A DNA stretch of 40,721 bases from Diphasiastrum complanatum (GCA_029204225.1 CM055108.1:1602742-1643462), one strand, 5' to 3'. Counted from the stretch's first letter, positions 1 to 10,399 are shown. Numbers and translations: made by a program. The notes: generated by a model from the letters alone, not told the origin.

Positions 1-447
1 ATATGATGCTAGAAATCGCAAGATGTTTGTTATCTTTGTTCAGACGTTCTATAATCTGATAGGTATCACCATAGATGCTCAATGGATATGGGAGAACATA
101 GAGAGGCAGAGTTCCTTTGTATATTTAGCTATATGCTCCTTTCAATTCCATAAAGTGTATCTTCTAATTTTAACCCCGTAATTCCTTCCAAAAGTGTTGA
201 CTTTTCTTAGTGCTGCCCATTTATCTTCCCATCTCCATATTATGATTTTTTCCCACTCTCTTCTTGCTTCCACTTGTGAGGGCATAAGTTACAGAAGATG
301 ATTGCAAATCGGTCATTCAAGCTTGTATCTCTTCCATGTTCATGCATACTGTTTTTCGAATATTTGTAACTATTTCAGACAAAATTATTTTCAAATGCTC
401 TGCACTGCAGGTACATAAAATTTGATCAACTATTTGTCTAGGATAAC
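1..447. other. 5' flank of the dynein light chain gene
   Basis: No coding exon is recognised. This stretch must hold the 5' UTR and promoter of the downstream gene, but no convincing TATA box or transcription start could be fixed by eye. Pyrimidine-rich stretches with AG ends (for example near 410) could be acceptors of a non-coding 5' UTR intron. Confidence 0.4.
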
Positions 448-1658
448 ATGGAGCCTGAACAACTTGCCGCAGTAGATGTATGTTTGTAATTTTAGTTTCT
501 CACATATCATATAATGGTCATTTCAACTTGGGATAAAGCTAGCACAAGCTTTGCAAGATATTTTTAACGTAACATTCAACTCATGATTGTTAAATCCATA
601 ACATCAAAGCTTGTGGACATTTGTGATGATCCTGATGGCCACCTAATTATGGTCTGATATGTAAATTTTACAGCCAAGGTTTATACAAGATGAAATTAAT
701 GCTCTTGTTAAAGCAGCTCTGGATGAATCACTTGGCAGTTCACAATTCAATCACGAAAAGGTATTATACCAATACTACAGATAGTCTTAGCAAGGTATCT
801 TCTAGCTTTCTTTACTACTATCTTGACTTTCACAAAGTGCAATTTGTAGATTGGCAACTGGACTTCTACAGTTTGTGAGGCTTGCATGAAACGTTTGACT
901 TCCCTAGACAAGCCTTTCAAATATGCAGGTATTGGTCTCACACCACCCAAGTAGCTGCTAGATTCTCCGCTGGGGTTTTGCAATTTTCAACAGCTTCTGC
1001 GTTTGCCAAGTCTGGACTCCCTGCTATGAAGAGCTCTCTTCATTCTGTGATTGATGAATAGGATAGTCAAGCTGGATATTAGAACATGTAAATGCATAAA
1101 AGTTTTTTTTGGGTTGCTCTTCACTGCTTCCTATACACGTTTGAATGTCTTGTGGTGGGATGGCAGTGACATGTGTTATTATGCAGAAAAATGGTGCAGG
1201 GCTGGTAACAGCAACTTCATGCTTTTGGGACGTTTCTACTGATGGTAAATGTCTACATGTCTTGAGTTGAAATAGCCATAATAAGGCTCCGAGTCCTCTG
1301 ATTATCTTTTCCCTTTCGTTGTAGAGCATTTACTAAAGTATCTGCAGTGGTATCATTCCAAAGCAACTCTAATAGACGATTGCACATGGCTTTCTGCTCA
1401 GAGATTCATTTGCATTTTGTTTGAAATTTCAAGCAACTGCTAGTGCCGTCTCACCATTGGAGCTTTACATACTAATGAATTGCCAAATTCTGGCTTTTCC
1501 AAGCTTGCTTGATTTTATATGGGCATAAGAATTTATGTTTCACACCTTGTGCTTTCAAGCTATGATGCGTATGCTCGTGTGAAACAGGAAGTAGAACAAT
1601 TCGCTGGGAAAACAAAACCATGTATTGCATAGTTACAGTATTTGGAATGGCAATTTGA
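448..1658 (+). CDS. DYNLT1: Tctex-1/DYNLT-type dynein light chain, complete five-exon gene
   Basis: The CDS joins 448-477, 674-760, 850-928, 1167-1244 and 1588-1658. All four introns (196, 89, 238 and 343 bp) are GT-AG, the phases match, and the product is 114 residues, close to the family's usual length of about 113. The start is the first in-frame ATG after an in-frame TAG at 439-441. Family hallmarks are GNWTSTV (41-47), KPFKY (60-64), MQKNGAGL (71-78), SCFWD (83-87), TDGS (90-93) and the C-terminal block [11 protein letters not shown] (97-107). In this family the N-terminal half forms helices and the C-terminal half a beta-sheet that dimerises and binds dynein intermediate chain and cargo. 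The protein is cytosolic or axonemal. No defect is seen. The family call is very secure; which paralogue it is, and the organism, are inferred. No neighbouring gene is recognised. The matching exon phases and intact frame argue against a pseudogene. Confidence 0.93.
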
Positions 1659-1962
1659 CGAAAGAAATTTTGAAGAAAATCGGGCCATCTTTTTCATAGA
1701 TATGCCTCTGTGTTGTGAATTTTGGAAACCCTTTTTGCTTGTGCTTGTGCACATGAAATTCATAGTCAGGCTTGCATTTTAATTTTAATAATTTGATAGT
1801 ATTATGAAATAGGGACGTCAGGACACCAGGCAAGGAATAATAGTTTGTGGAAAATGGACTGTTGCCGATTATAATGAAAGAAATTAAGTAATCTCACAAA
1901 GCCTTGGTAATGTTTCGTCTGAATGGATAAATTTTGTGGACATACCTTTATTGCTTTCTATG

Positions 1963-1968
1963 AATAAA
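1963..1968 (+). terminator. candidate polyadenylation signal (AATAAA)
   Basis: An exact AATAAA lies about 305 bp after the dynein light chain stop codon, with a second at 2043-2048. Either could direct 3' end formation. The motif is short and occurs by chance in AT-rich DNA, so only its position supports the call. Confidence 0.35.
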
Positions 1969-2049
1969 CTTGTACAGCTGAAGGTGCTCAGTTTGGGGAA
2001 TTCCAAGATCGCCCTAAGTCATAGGTAAAAGGGCAATGCCTCAATAAAT

Positions 2050-4856
2050 GAATCAAAGGCTTGGCTCAGTGATAAAACTGCTATAATCAATAGATTTCTA
2101 AACAAATGATGATTGGTGGTCAAAGGCTTGATCTTTGGCAAGTATAGCTAAAACTAGAACTTTACCAAGTTTATCTGCAACGTAACAAACTGGAATTGAT
2201 GATAATAAGGATAGAATGGGAGCCAGAAAGAGGACACGAGCAAGTTTTCAGGTAGAAATGACTTGAAGATGTGAAGTGCATGACAGCTAGCAACAATGTG
2301 TCAATGTATGATAAAAAAAACATTACAATTCCACAAGAAATGTGCAGGAGCTGTGGACTCAAGGTGCTTTATGGCCACTTATTTAGGATTATTCACCATA
2401 GAAGCTAATTGATATGCCTTCATTTGTTAGTGGCTTGTGAGCGTGTTGAAAGTGCATCATAAGGATTTGATTTGAGGCGATCTTTAGGATGCTTATTTTT
2501 CCTAGAAATTCATCTTTTCTCAGATTATGTGAGAGTGAGGAAGTCACCTAAGAAGTGTATATGCCCTTTTGGCCTCAAGATTTTATATTCAAAGCTCTTC
2601 ATCATAACCTATTATGTGATTCCCATATCAAAGCATAATGGCCAATCACTCATTCACAAAAATCAAATATTACAACATTCTTAGAAGTCTGCAACATGTC
2701 AAAAGCAAGTAACTTTACATGTCAATATTAGCTACGATAGATGAAAGCATCATATGAGCTTGACTTCAAAAGTTTGTAACCATTGTGTTGATGCCATTTA
2801 AGTACCTTTTTCATGTTTGGGAAAGTTACATTATATGAAAAACTTGGCTATTGTTTATATCAACAAATGGCTCAACCTCTTCTAGCAATGATGTCAACAA
2901 AGTATATACAATAATTCAGCACAATTTTGTTTCGAATGTGGCTTGTCATCCAATGGCAATGGATCCTACTCAAGTTAATTCAACTAATGTGCCATGTTAA
3001 TATATTGGTGAAGACAATTGAAAGGTGACTATGGTTGGTACTTTTTGTGATATCCGAGACGTGTATATTCTTTGGGCTCTAAATAACTACTATTTCAATG
3101 CGATACTGTTTTCTTCTAAATGTTTTAACTTACTTTGCAACTAGATATACATTTAGGATATGTAACTCATGAGGGTCAAAAGTTTATTTCATGGTTTTTA
3201 ATGTAATATGGGAGATGATCTTGTTTGAGTTATGTAGACAAAATAATATCATTGATTCTGAAGAATAAACAAAGGAATGCATCATATGTAGTTGGCTTCC
3301 TAATCTTGTTGACAAGCCGCAAAATGACCGTTCAATAATGCTTGTGATAGTTGAAAATTTGAGGATAATACGTGATTCTTCTAGTATTTCATGTGGTAGT
3401 TTGATTTTTACATTGGTCTTGGCAATGCTATCTTGTTACACTTGCTAAATACTTAATCAGAGGATCAATATAACTGTGTAGTGCATGTCGTTATTTGCAT
3501 GTTTGTTTAACCTTTGACTCTTCACTTAATGAAAGATGATGACTTGATGAGAAGCTTATCTATGATGACCTTAGTTTAATGGGAAAGCCATCATAACATT
3601 CCTTTTTAATGGTTAGGAACAAATCGCAGAAAGAACTACAAGAAGAGCAAGCATTTCATAGTTGGAAGAAAAGTAGAAATGTTGTAAAAATTTGGCATAG
3701 TCAACCCAGTGCTCCATCTATGGACGATTAGTAGCAAAAGCTATTTTTTGGAGGTAAACCATTCCTATAGTCCATCGTTGGACAACAAGTGAAAAAAGTT
3801 GAGGTATAAAAGTAAACCCCTTCTTGTATTATGCTTATACTTATAAACGAGGTCATATTCTCAATATTTTAGATCATATTTAAAGGGCTGGAACATAGGC
3901 TTTTGAGATTATTTGACTTAAGTCTAATTGTCAAATCATTTTGTTGAGAATTGTTAAAGTTTCTAGGACTTATAGGTGGTAGGTGGAAATCACGTATGAA
4001 TAAAGTTGACTCTTAACTAGGTCATCTTGGATTTTGCCTTGATCTGGACTTTCATCGTGTTGTTTTACAAAACATTCCTCAGTTTACTTCATAAATTATG
4101 ATGTCATGTATTGTGTTGCACCTGAATTGACATATCAGCAAATAGAATCTGAACAATTGTTTGATTCTACTATGAACAGCTTTTGGTTGGCTCTTCATAG
4201 GCATTAGCGACTGCAGTATGAGCCTGTTGGTTATTGGCCGCTAGGATTTTACAATCCTTTATTTTATGACATTTCTTCTTGCGATACTTGCGGAAGAGTT
4301 TGGTATGCTGATTTATTGGATTATGCTACTATCTTGAATGATTCATCCGAATAATCGATCTTTAATCTACATCCATTTCATTATCCAGTTCAACAGTTTT
4401 ATTTGTGTTTCTACACAGTCTACAAAAATACTCGAGAATCATTCAACAAGTGGCTCCAACATATTGGACAACCTCCAACATATCGGAGACTCCGACGAAA
4501 GTCGAAGGAGTCTAACATGTCAAACGATGACAGTTAATGTTCCACCTAATATGAAGCTAAAAACTTGCCCTAACTGCTTTGCAAGTAAATTTTGGGAAGT
4601 CCTAACTGGATGGATGACAGCGTATTACAACTAATTGCCAATTGCAATCTACAACTTGATAAGCTGTCCTATTGGATGAGCTTAACGTGCTTTAGTATAA
4701 ATAGCTGATCATTAAAGATTACATATTGTAGTGCAGTATATGTGAAAAATGCAAGAGTATCTATGTTAGTTGTAGGGGTCTTACACATTTTATGTCAGGC
4801 ATCTTGGTGTGGGATGTTGATAGGGTCAAATTTGGCATAGATGGCAAATTGTCTAA
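2050..4856. other. AT-rich intergenic stretch, no gene recognised
   Basis: The longest open frames are under 100 codons, carry no recognisable domain and have biased, low-complexity composition. No LTR, PBS or transposase motif was identified. TATAAATAG near 4696 resembles a TATA box but has no gene attached. It is probably old, decayed repeat DNA. Confidence 0.5.
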
Positions 4857-4873
4857 ATTCCACATGTAATGCC

Positions 4874-5574
4874 TGTGAAGAATTGCCAAAAATTGGCAAA
4901 TCTAGCTTGATAAAAAACCAAGTAGTATAATGTAAATTTTGTACATAAGTGGATTCCACACATGTGTAGCCAAGATGCCACGTGGCAATCCAATCCTAAT
5001 GTAGGTTAGTTCAAGTCCATAGGGTTGGTCATATCATTTTGGTAGTGATTCCTAGTTTATAGGACCTAAATCCTAGATTTAAGGTGAAAATTTGACCAAC
5101 TAGCTATCTACCAAGTGTGACTCTAGGAAATAGACTAGGGTTTCATTTTAGGTCAAGGAGAGTGAGTTAACCTCCTTATTACATGCTGGAAATCCACCTA
5201 ACTTCAAGAAGGAAGTCGAATTTGCTGTGTATTGCCTCTCTCCATAGTGAGAAGATAGATTATTTTTGGAGCTCATTGGCAATCTCAAGCTAGTTCACTA
5301 TGTACATTGAATTTTTGTGATCCAAATGGAACCAAATCAATTTCTACTTGTTTCTCAGGTTTAAGGCCGTACTACAGCCTGTAGTACATACATGTGGGCT
5401 CGAATTTCAATGTTTATCAATGCTTTTGATTGTTAATGCTTGTTGTTTGTCAAATTGCCAATCTAGATCAACTTTTTTGTGTCTAGTTTTTTGATAGATT
5501 GTTAAGCAAGCATCCAATCACTCTTGTGGATCTTTTGTAGATCCATTTATGGTCCTAAAGTATAGTATTTCACA
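4874..5574 (+). repeat. 5' LTR of element A (701 bp)
   Basis: It begins TGTGAAGAATTG and ends TTTCACA immediately before a PBS, giving the canonical TG...CA form. From 5038 onward it matches 5692-6229 at roughly 95% by eye. It contains CACACATGTG-type palindromes near 4953, a motif recurring in other LTRs of this window. Confidence 0.8.
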
Positions 5575-5587
5575 TGGTATCAGATCC
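5575..5587 (+). other. primer-binding site of element A
   Basis: TGGTATCAGATCC abuts the 5' LTR. It differs by one base from TGGTATCAGAGCC, the complement of the initiator tRNA-Met 3' end that primes reverse transcription in most plant copia elements. Confidence 0.8.
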
Positions 5588-5691
5588 AAGTACAAGAGCA
5601 TAAGCCATTGATCTAATGCAAATCCATTTTTAGCAAGTTTTGGTGCTAAAAACTAGTATTGAGAGGGCAAGCTAGAATCTTGATTTTGGTG

Positions 5692-6229
5692 TTTGGTAGT
5701 GATTCCTAGTTTATAGGACCTAAATCCTAGATTTAAGATAAAAATTTGACCAACTAGCAATCTACCAAGCATGACTCTAGGAAATAGACTAGGGTTTCAT
5801 TTTAGGTCAAGGCGAGTGAGTTAACTTCCTTATTACATGCTGGAAATCCACCTAACTTCAAGAAGGAAGTCGAATCTGCTATGTATTCCCTCTCTCCATA
5901 GTGAGAAGATAGATTATTTTTGGAACTCATTGGCAATCTCAAGCTAGTTCACTATGTACATTGAGTTTTTGTGATCCAAATGAAACCAGATCAATTACTA
6001 CTTGTTTCTCAGGTTGAAGGCCGTACTACAGCCTGTAGTACACATGTGTGGGCTCGGATTTCAATGTTTATCAATGCCTTTGATTGTTAATGCTTGTTGT
6101 TTGTCAAATTGCCAATCTAGATCAACTTTTTTGTGTCTAGTTTTTTGATAGATTGTTAAGCAAGCATCCAATCACTCTTGTGGATCTTTTGTAGATCCAT
6201 TTATGGTCCTAAAGTACAGTACTTTCACA
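5692..6229 (+). repeat. 3' LTR of element A, 5'-truncated (538 bp)
   Basis: It aligns to 5038-5574 of the left LTR and ends with the same TTTCACA. The first 164 bp are absent. TTTGGTAGTG at the breakpoint sits next to a TTTTGGT in the interior, a short homology suggesting illegitimate recombination. Confidence 0.8.
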
Positions 6230-6245
6230 TTCCACATGTAATGCC

Positions 6246-6426
6246 ATTATTGAGCCAAAGTAGTGTAGGAGACAAAACTCAAGCTAAATGATTAGTAGAC
6301 AAGTGTAATGCTTTTGTTTGATGAAGTTCAAGAGGTCCAATAGGATTTAGAGGTGGAACCATCAATGGTCCAATAGGATTTCAGATATGATTGAGAAATG
6401 ATGAAGAGAATCATGGATCGTGATAT
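6246..6426. other. short unassigned spacer with repeated CCAATAGGA phrases
   Basis: Phrases such as GGTCCAATAGGATTTAGAGG near 6336 recur inside this stretch and, diverged, at 7500-7560 on the other side of the inserted minus-strand LTR. They probably belong to one older sequence that the LTR split or that was duplicated. No gene is seen. Confidence 0.35.
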
Positions 6427-6438
6427 GCTCTGATACCA
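6427..6438 (-). other. second, duplicated primer-binding site, minus strand
   Basis: This is another exact GCTCTGATACCA, 50 bp from the first. About 25 bp around both copies match (CGTGATRTGCTCTGATACCA), so a short tandem duplication of the PBS region occurred. Confidence 0.7.
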
Positions 6439-6476
6439 CTGAAGACTAATGATAAAGATGAATTCGGTCGTGATGT

Positions 6477-6488
6477 GCTCTGATACCA
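6477..6488 (-). other. primer-binding site, minus strand (LTR-proximal copy)
   Basis: GCTCTGATACCA is the exact reverse complement of TGGTATCAGAGC, the initiator tRNA-Met PBS, and sits just past the LTR end at 6490. Confidence 0.75.
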
Positions 6489-6489
6489 C

Positions 6490-7145
6490 TGATGAGAATT
6501 GGTCACGATTCGCGAAGGCGAATCCAGCACGACTCTCTCTCTCAGCTCGGATGGAGTTCAGATGCAATCGCTGGGCACTGCTAGCTGAATCACTCCTACA
6601 GTCCTCCAGAGTGTAGCCAGTCACTACTGATCTACGTTTATAAAATTAATACAACATTCGACTTAATTTTAACCAAAATGCGGAATTCAAAGGAACAAGA
6701 AAAACTCAAACATACGAAATAAACAGCATATGCATTCATATTCAAGATCAGACACAATTAGAAAATCGTTTGTATTGATTTTTCTTCTGATTTCTTCAAG
6801 CACTGCATGCGAGTCCACGTAGTACTTCGACGTGAGAGAGATATTCTTCTCTCATGGATGTGTGTCTCGCTTACTAGCGGACTTTGGATCTCTATGGATC
6901 CTGATCACATAACTCGTCTCGCACGCAGGCGAACTTACTGTCTGTATTTTGTCTTGATTGCTTACTAGCATCAGACTTCTATATATAACACACTGTGTAT
7001 TCTGTTCTGATATATGTCCAGTAAGTATAGTCTCTCTATGTAAACCTAAGATTAGAGTAATTAAACATCTACAACTAATCAGGGAATCACAAGAGTGGCA
7101 GATTAGCCACGACCTAGGGAGTATTTGCTGATGTCATGCCATCAA
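6490..7145 (-). repeat. minus-strand copia-type LTR (right boundary uncertain)
   Basis: Read on the minus strand, this sequence ends in ...TCTCATCA directly before GTGGTATCAGAGC, the usual LTR/PBS arrangement. A minus-strand TATATATA box lies near 6981-6988. The plus-strand start TGATG and a possible plus-strand end CATCA at 7145 would give short inverted termini and about 656 bp, but only the 6490 end is well supported. No internal coding region follows the PBS, so this is a remnant. Confidence 0.5.
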
Positions 7146-7299
7146 ATCATATCTCTGTACTTCTGGGTACTTGTGTGATCTTAGCTAGTACTCTTTTGAA
7201 CGTGAGAGCAAAACGGATTTCGTTTCCACCGTTGGTTTCGTCTACCTTGTCTGCCTTTTTCTTGTACTGGACCGGAAAGGAATCTTGTTCGTGGATCTT

Positions 7300-7440
7300 T
7301 CGTGTTTGCAAACCGTTCGTGATCCTCTCCTTTGACTTTTGTGTTTGTGAACTGTTCGTCTTCGTTCCCTTTGACTTTTGTGTTCGCGAAACTCTTCGTG
7401 TCTCATGTCTCCAGATATTCAAGTTCGCGAACATCTTCGT
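7300..7440. repeat. short degenerate tandem repeats
   Basis: The phrase CCTTTGACTTTTGTGTTYG recurs at about 7328 and 7368, with related TTCGCGAAC/TTTGCAAAC phrases nearby. The open frames on both strands here are by-products of this repetition, and no protein is recognised. Confidence 0.5.
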
Positions 7441-7489
7441 CTGGTTGAGGGCTGAAAGCTAGCAAGGCTTTGTAATCAGAAACATTTTG

Positions 7490-7946
7490 TTTCTTCAGAT
7501 GATCCAATAGAATCAAGAGGTGAATGGATCAATGGTCCAATAGGACTAAGAGGTGGCAAAAGTGAGGTCCAATCATGTTTGAGCATTGTGTTAGCTCGTA
7601 GATCTATAGTATCATTGTACTTCTTATTAAGATCTAATTGAATTGGAGATTGTGTTGATTTTGAGTCTAAGTGATTTTCTAGCATTTTCTCTCTACCCGA
7701 GAGCTATTGGTAGCATTCTCTCTCTACCCGAGGGCAAGCTGATTTTGTACTTAGTTTTTATTTTGGATCACTTCTCACACGTGTGTACCTACTTTGGAAG
7801 TGAGTTATTGCATGTAGAAGTGTGTTTTTGCCATAGATGTGAAGATAGATCTTGAATGTCAATCTAGTCTTGATCATTGTGCATCCACACACCTTAGGAA
7901 GTCTTAATCACACTATGGTGGACACTCCACACGTGTGAAATTCACA
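7490..7946 (+). repeat. 5' LTR (3' part) of element 1
   Basis: The sequence ends GAAATTCACA directly before a perfect PBS. It holds a 23-bp imperfect tandem repeat (7681-7703 and 7712-7734, ending CTCTCTACCCGAG) and two perfect CACACGTGTG palindromes (7776-7785 and 7928-7937). The left end is unresolved because no 3' LTR survives for comparison. Confidence 0.55.
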
Positions 7947-7959
7947 TGGTATCAGAGCC
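7947..7959 (+). other. primer-binding site of element 1
   Basis: TGGTATCAGAGCC is an exact complement of the initiator tRNA-Met 3' end and abuts the LTR end at 7946. Confidence 0.9.
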
Positions 7960-8734
7960 TACCTAAGGCTACCATGCATTTCCATTCATAAGTATGAAAA
8001 TTTTCTACCAATTTTAAGCTAGAAATTGTCAAGATCATTTTTCTAGCTATCTTGTTCAATCTTGGATCAAAAGGGATCAATAGGGCATTGATTGGGTCTG
8101 ACCTAGTACTATACAGAATCAGGTGCTCAAACACATGTGAGGAACATCCATTTTTAGTTTGAGTGTTCTCTTTCATGTTTGATCCAAAATTTTTGCTAGA
8201 TAGCTTGTTTTAAAGCTAGTTTGTCTAGTTTTGGTAACAATCTGTTTCATTCCATTTGATTGATCCAATCAAACTTATAAGCTTTTGAAGAGGGTTAGGT
8301 AGGGCACCTAGACCTGGGTGGACACATTTGGTTTTGTCAAGAGATTGCTTGTTTAATCCCAAATCACAGTTGTATGCTTACCAATCTTATCTATATGTGA
8401 TCTAGGCACTGTTTTGAGATCTTAGCCATTTTGTTTCATGCAATATCATTGCATTTATTTCACACGTGAGTGATTGATCCTAACTTTGCCCATGCTCCAT
8501 CATTTGATGTGAAGTAGATCTAGTTTTAGAGAGATTGAGATAGCTAGTGAGAATCAATTCACAATCTGTTGCAAGATCTTTCATAGGAGGTGATAGCACA
8601 TCATTATTGGATCCTATTGAGAGTGTGTAGCAACATTTTTTGTTCATCACTTGAGTTCTCTTCACCTTATATGTCTTAAATGGGTCCATTCTTGTTGGAA
8701 CCAAGTGAGAGATTTTCCACTTCAAACTATTCAA
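7960..8734 (+). other. leader and decayed gag start of element 1
   Basis: About 775 bp follow the PBS without an open frame. Near 8690 a translation like LVGTK-stop-EIFHFK resembles the gag phrase in which a conserved Trp precedes a lysine-rich helix, so gag probably began upstream of 8690 and its start has decayed. Confidence 0.45.
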
Positions 8735-9423
8735 TATAGAAGTTGAGGATGGAGTCCATCTTGATCCTTCAAGATGTGATGGACATTGTTCTTGGCCTTG
8801 AAGAAGAACCTCAAAATCTTCAAGAGGTTAAAAAATACAAGAAGAGAGCTAGGATGGCTCTCCACTACATTAAGATAAATGTATCTAATGAGATATTGAG
8901 GGAGATAGATACTTGCACTACAACCAAAGCAGCTTGGGATTGTCTCAAGACTATCTATGAGGCTAAGAACACCTCTAGGCTCCTCACTCTTAGAAATCAA
9001 ATCTTTCAAAGTAGCCAATAGAGTGATGAGAGTGCATCTAATTATGTTTTTAGAGTCAAGTATATTCATAGGGAGCTTGCATGCATTGGTGATTCCATCA
9101 ATCAAAATGATCTAGTTCAAGTCATTCTCAATGGCTTGAGAAATGAATTTGACAATCTTGTCCAATCCTATGCCATTAAGGAGGAGCTACCAAGCTTGGA
9201 GGCACTCTAAAGTGTGCTTATTTCTAAAGAATCAAGACAAGAGTACATACTCTTGAGGATGGACAAGCTTTCTCTCAATCATAATGATGGCAAAGCCTTA
9301 TTTGTCAAGGACAAGCACAAAGGGAGGAGCAAGAACCAATATCAACAATTCTCAAGCAAGGACAAAGCTAAAGCCAAAGACAAAGATGAGGAGGAGGATG
9401 ATTCCTCAAGTTCTTCTAAGTGA
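8735..9423 (+). pseudogene. copia gag (UBN2-type) of element 1, broken
   Basis: The translation gives DIVLGLEEEPQNLQEV, WDCLKTIYEAKNTSRL, then after a stop at 9019-9021 SDESASNYVFRVK, LVQVILNGL, NLVQSYAIKEELPSLEAL, another stop, and a Lys/Asp-rich tail ending in poly-Ser. This matches the capsid-like gag segment seen in elements 2 and 6. At least two in-frame stops break it. The CCHC knuckle present in elements 2 and 6 (CFFCxKKGHYAxNC) is missing: the text passes from the Ser run to SDGEGSS, which follows the knuckle elsewhere, and also changes frame. It cannot encode a working nucleocapsid. Confidence 0.85.
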
Positions 9424-10399
9424 TGGGGAGGGATCTTCATCATCTCCTTTCAAGAAGGATGGATTTTGGTATATTGAAAGTGGAGCCTCTTCACATATGT
9501 GTAGCTCCAAGGAATATTTCTCTTCTATTGTACCTTATGATGGAGCCAAGAAATCAATATACACTGCTAATGATTATGAATGTCCTATTGAAGGAATCGG
9601 GAATATTCCCTTAAAGCTTGCATCTTCAAAAGTTCTTTCTCTTACTATAGTTCTTTTTGTACCTAAGCTTACAAAGAATCTTATTAGTGTTGGCCAATTG
9701 CTTGATAATGGCCTTGATATGAAATTCAATGTTGATACTTGTACTCTCATGAAGAATGATGAGATACTTGCACTAGGATCTAGATTTGGAGGCATATATA
9801 AACTACATCCAAGAGAATGTGTAAATTTGAAGGAGTTATGGGATAGGAGGTTGGGACATCCCAACTACAAATCCATGCTCTCAATGATCAAAGAAGCCAA
9901 AGCTATTGGCTTGCCAAAATCATTTTCCAAGGAGATCAAGCCATGTGAGCCTTGTGCTATTGCTAAATCTCACAAGAAGCCATTTACAAGATCTTCTATC
10001 AAGAGTAAGCATCCTTTGGATTTGATCAACTCGGATGTGCATTTCTCATCAACTATAAGCAAGGGAGGAGCCACTTGTTTTGTTACTTTCGTTGATGATT
10101 TCACAAGATTCACTTGGATATATCTTCTTGCTTCTAAATCTATGTGTTTGATCATTCTTATTTTCAAAGCTTATGTTGAGAAGCAATTCTCATTGAAGAT
10201 TAAAGCTCTTAGATGTGATGGAGGTGGAGAGTATATCTCCAATAAATTCTATGACTATTGTGAGCTTGAAGGCATTAAAAGGGAGTTCTCTTGTGCCTAC
10301 TCTCCATCTCAAAATGGAGTGGCTGAGAGAAAGAATAGATCCCTACGTGAATGTGCAAAAGCTATGAGAATTGAGACATCTTTTCCAAAAGACTTTTAG
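9424..10399 (+). pseudogene. copia protease, GAG-pre-integrase and integrase core of element 1
   Basis: Domain order: aspartic protease (YIESGASSHM near 9470), the LTKNLISVGQLL phrase, the GAG-pre-integrase zinc site (RRLGHPNYKSM ... CEPCAIAKSHKKPF), then the integrase core with first Asp in LINSDVHF, second in LRCDGGGEY and the Glu in NGVAERKNR. The protease signature is normally DSGA; here the catalytic Asp is Glu (GAA). The frame stops at a TAG (10397-10399) where relatives have Trp in KDFWGEA. The integrase catalytic triad is intact but the frame does not continue. Confidence 0.9.

Larger units (their letters stand above)
4874..6229 (+). mobile_element. internally deleted LTR retrotransposon (element A)
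   Basis: Two direct repeats flank only 117 bp of interior that begins with an initiator-tRNA-Met PBS. All coding sequence is gone. The left repeat starts TGTGAAGAATTG and ends TTTCACA. The same LTR start style appears in copia element 2 (TGTGAAAAATTGG at 12159 on the minus strand), so this is probably a relative of the copia family further right. The 3' LTR lacks its first 164 bp, so one deletion removed the interior and the 5' part of the 3' LTR. A 16-bp direct repeat flanks the whole element. Confidence 0.8.

Noticed and set aside
3640-3720. Possible old retroelement text
   Set aside because: No PBS, LTR pair or conserved motif could be confirmed, so no element was called.
4338-4634. 98-codon open frame in intergenic DNA
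   Set aside because: No recognisable domain, no promoter or splice context and amino acid use typical of random AT-rich sequence.
7136-7462. Overlapping open frames of 108 and 95 codons on opposite strands
   Set aside because: They arise from short internal repeats, have no known domain and lie in LTR-type sequence.
8731-9105. 124-codon minus-strand frame
   Set aside because: It is antisense to gag of element 1; the plus-strand reading matches a known gag and explains it.
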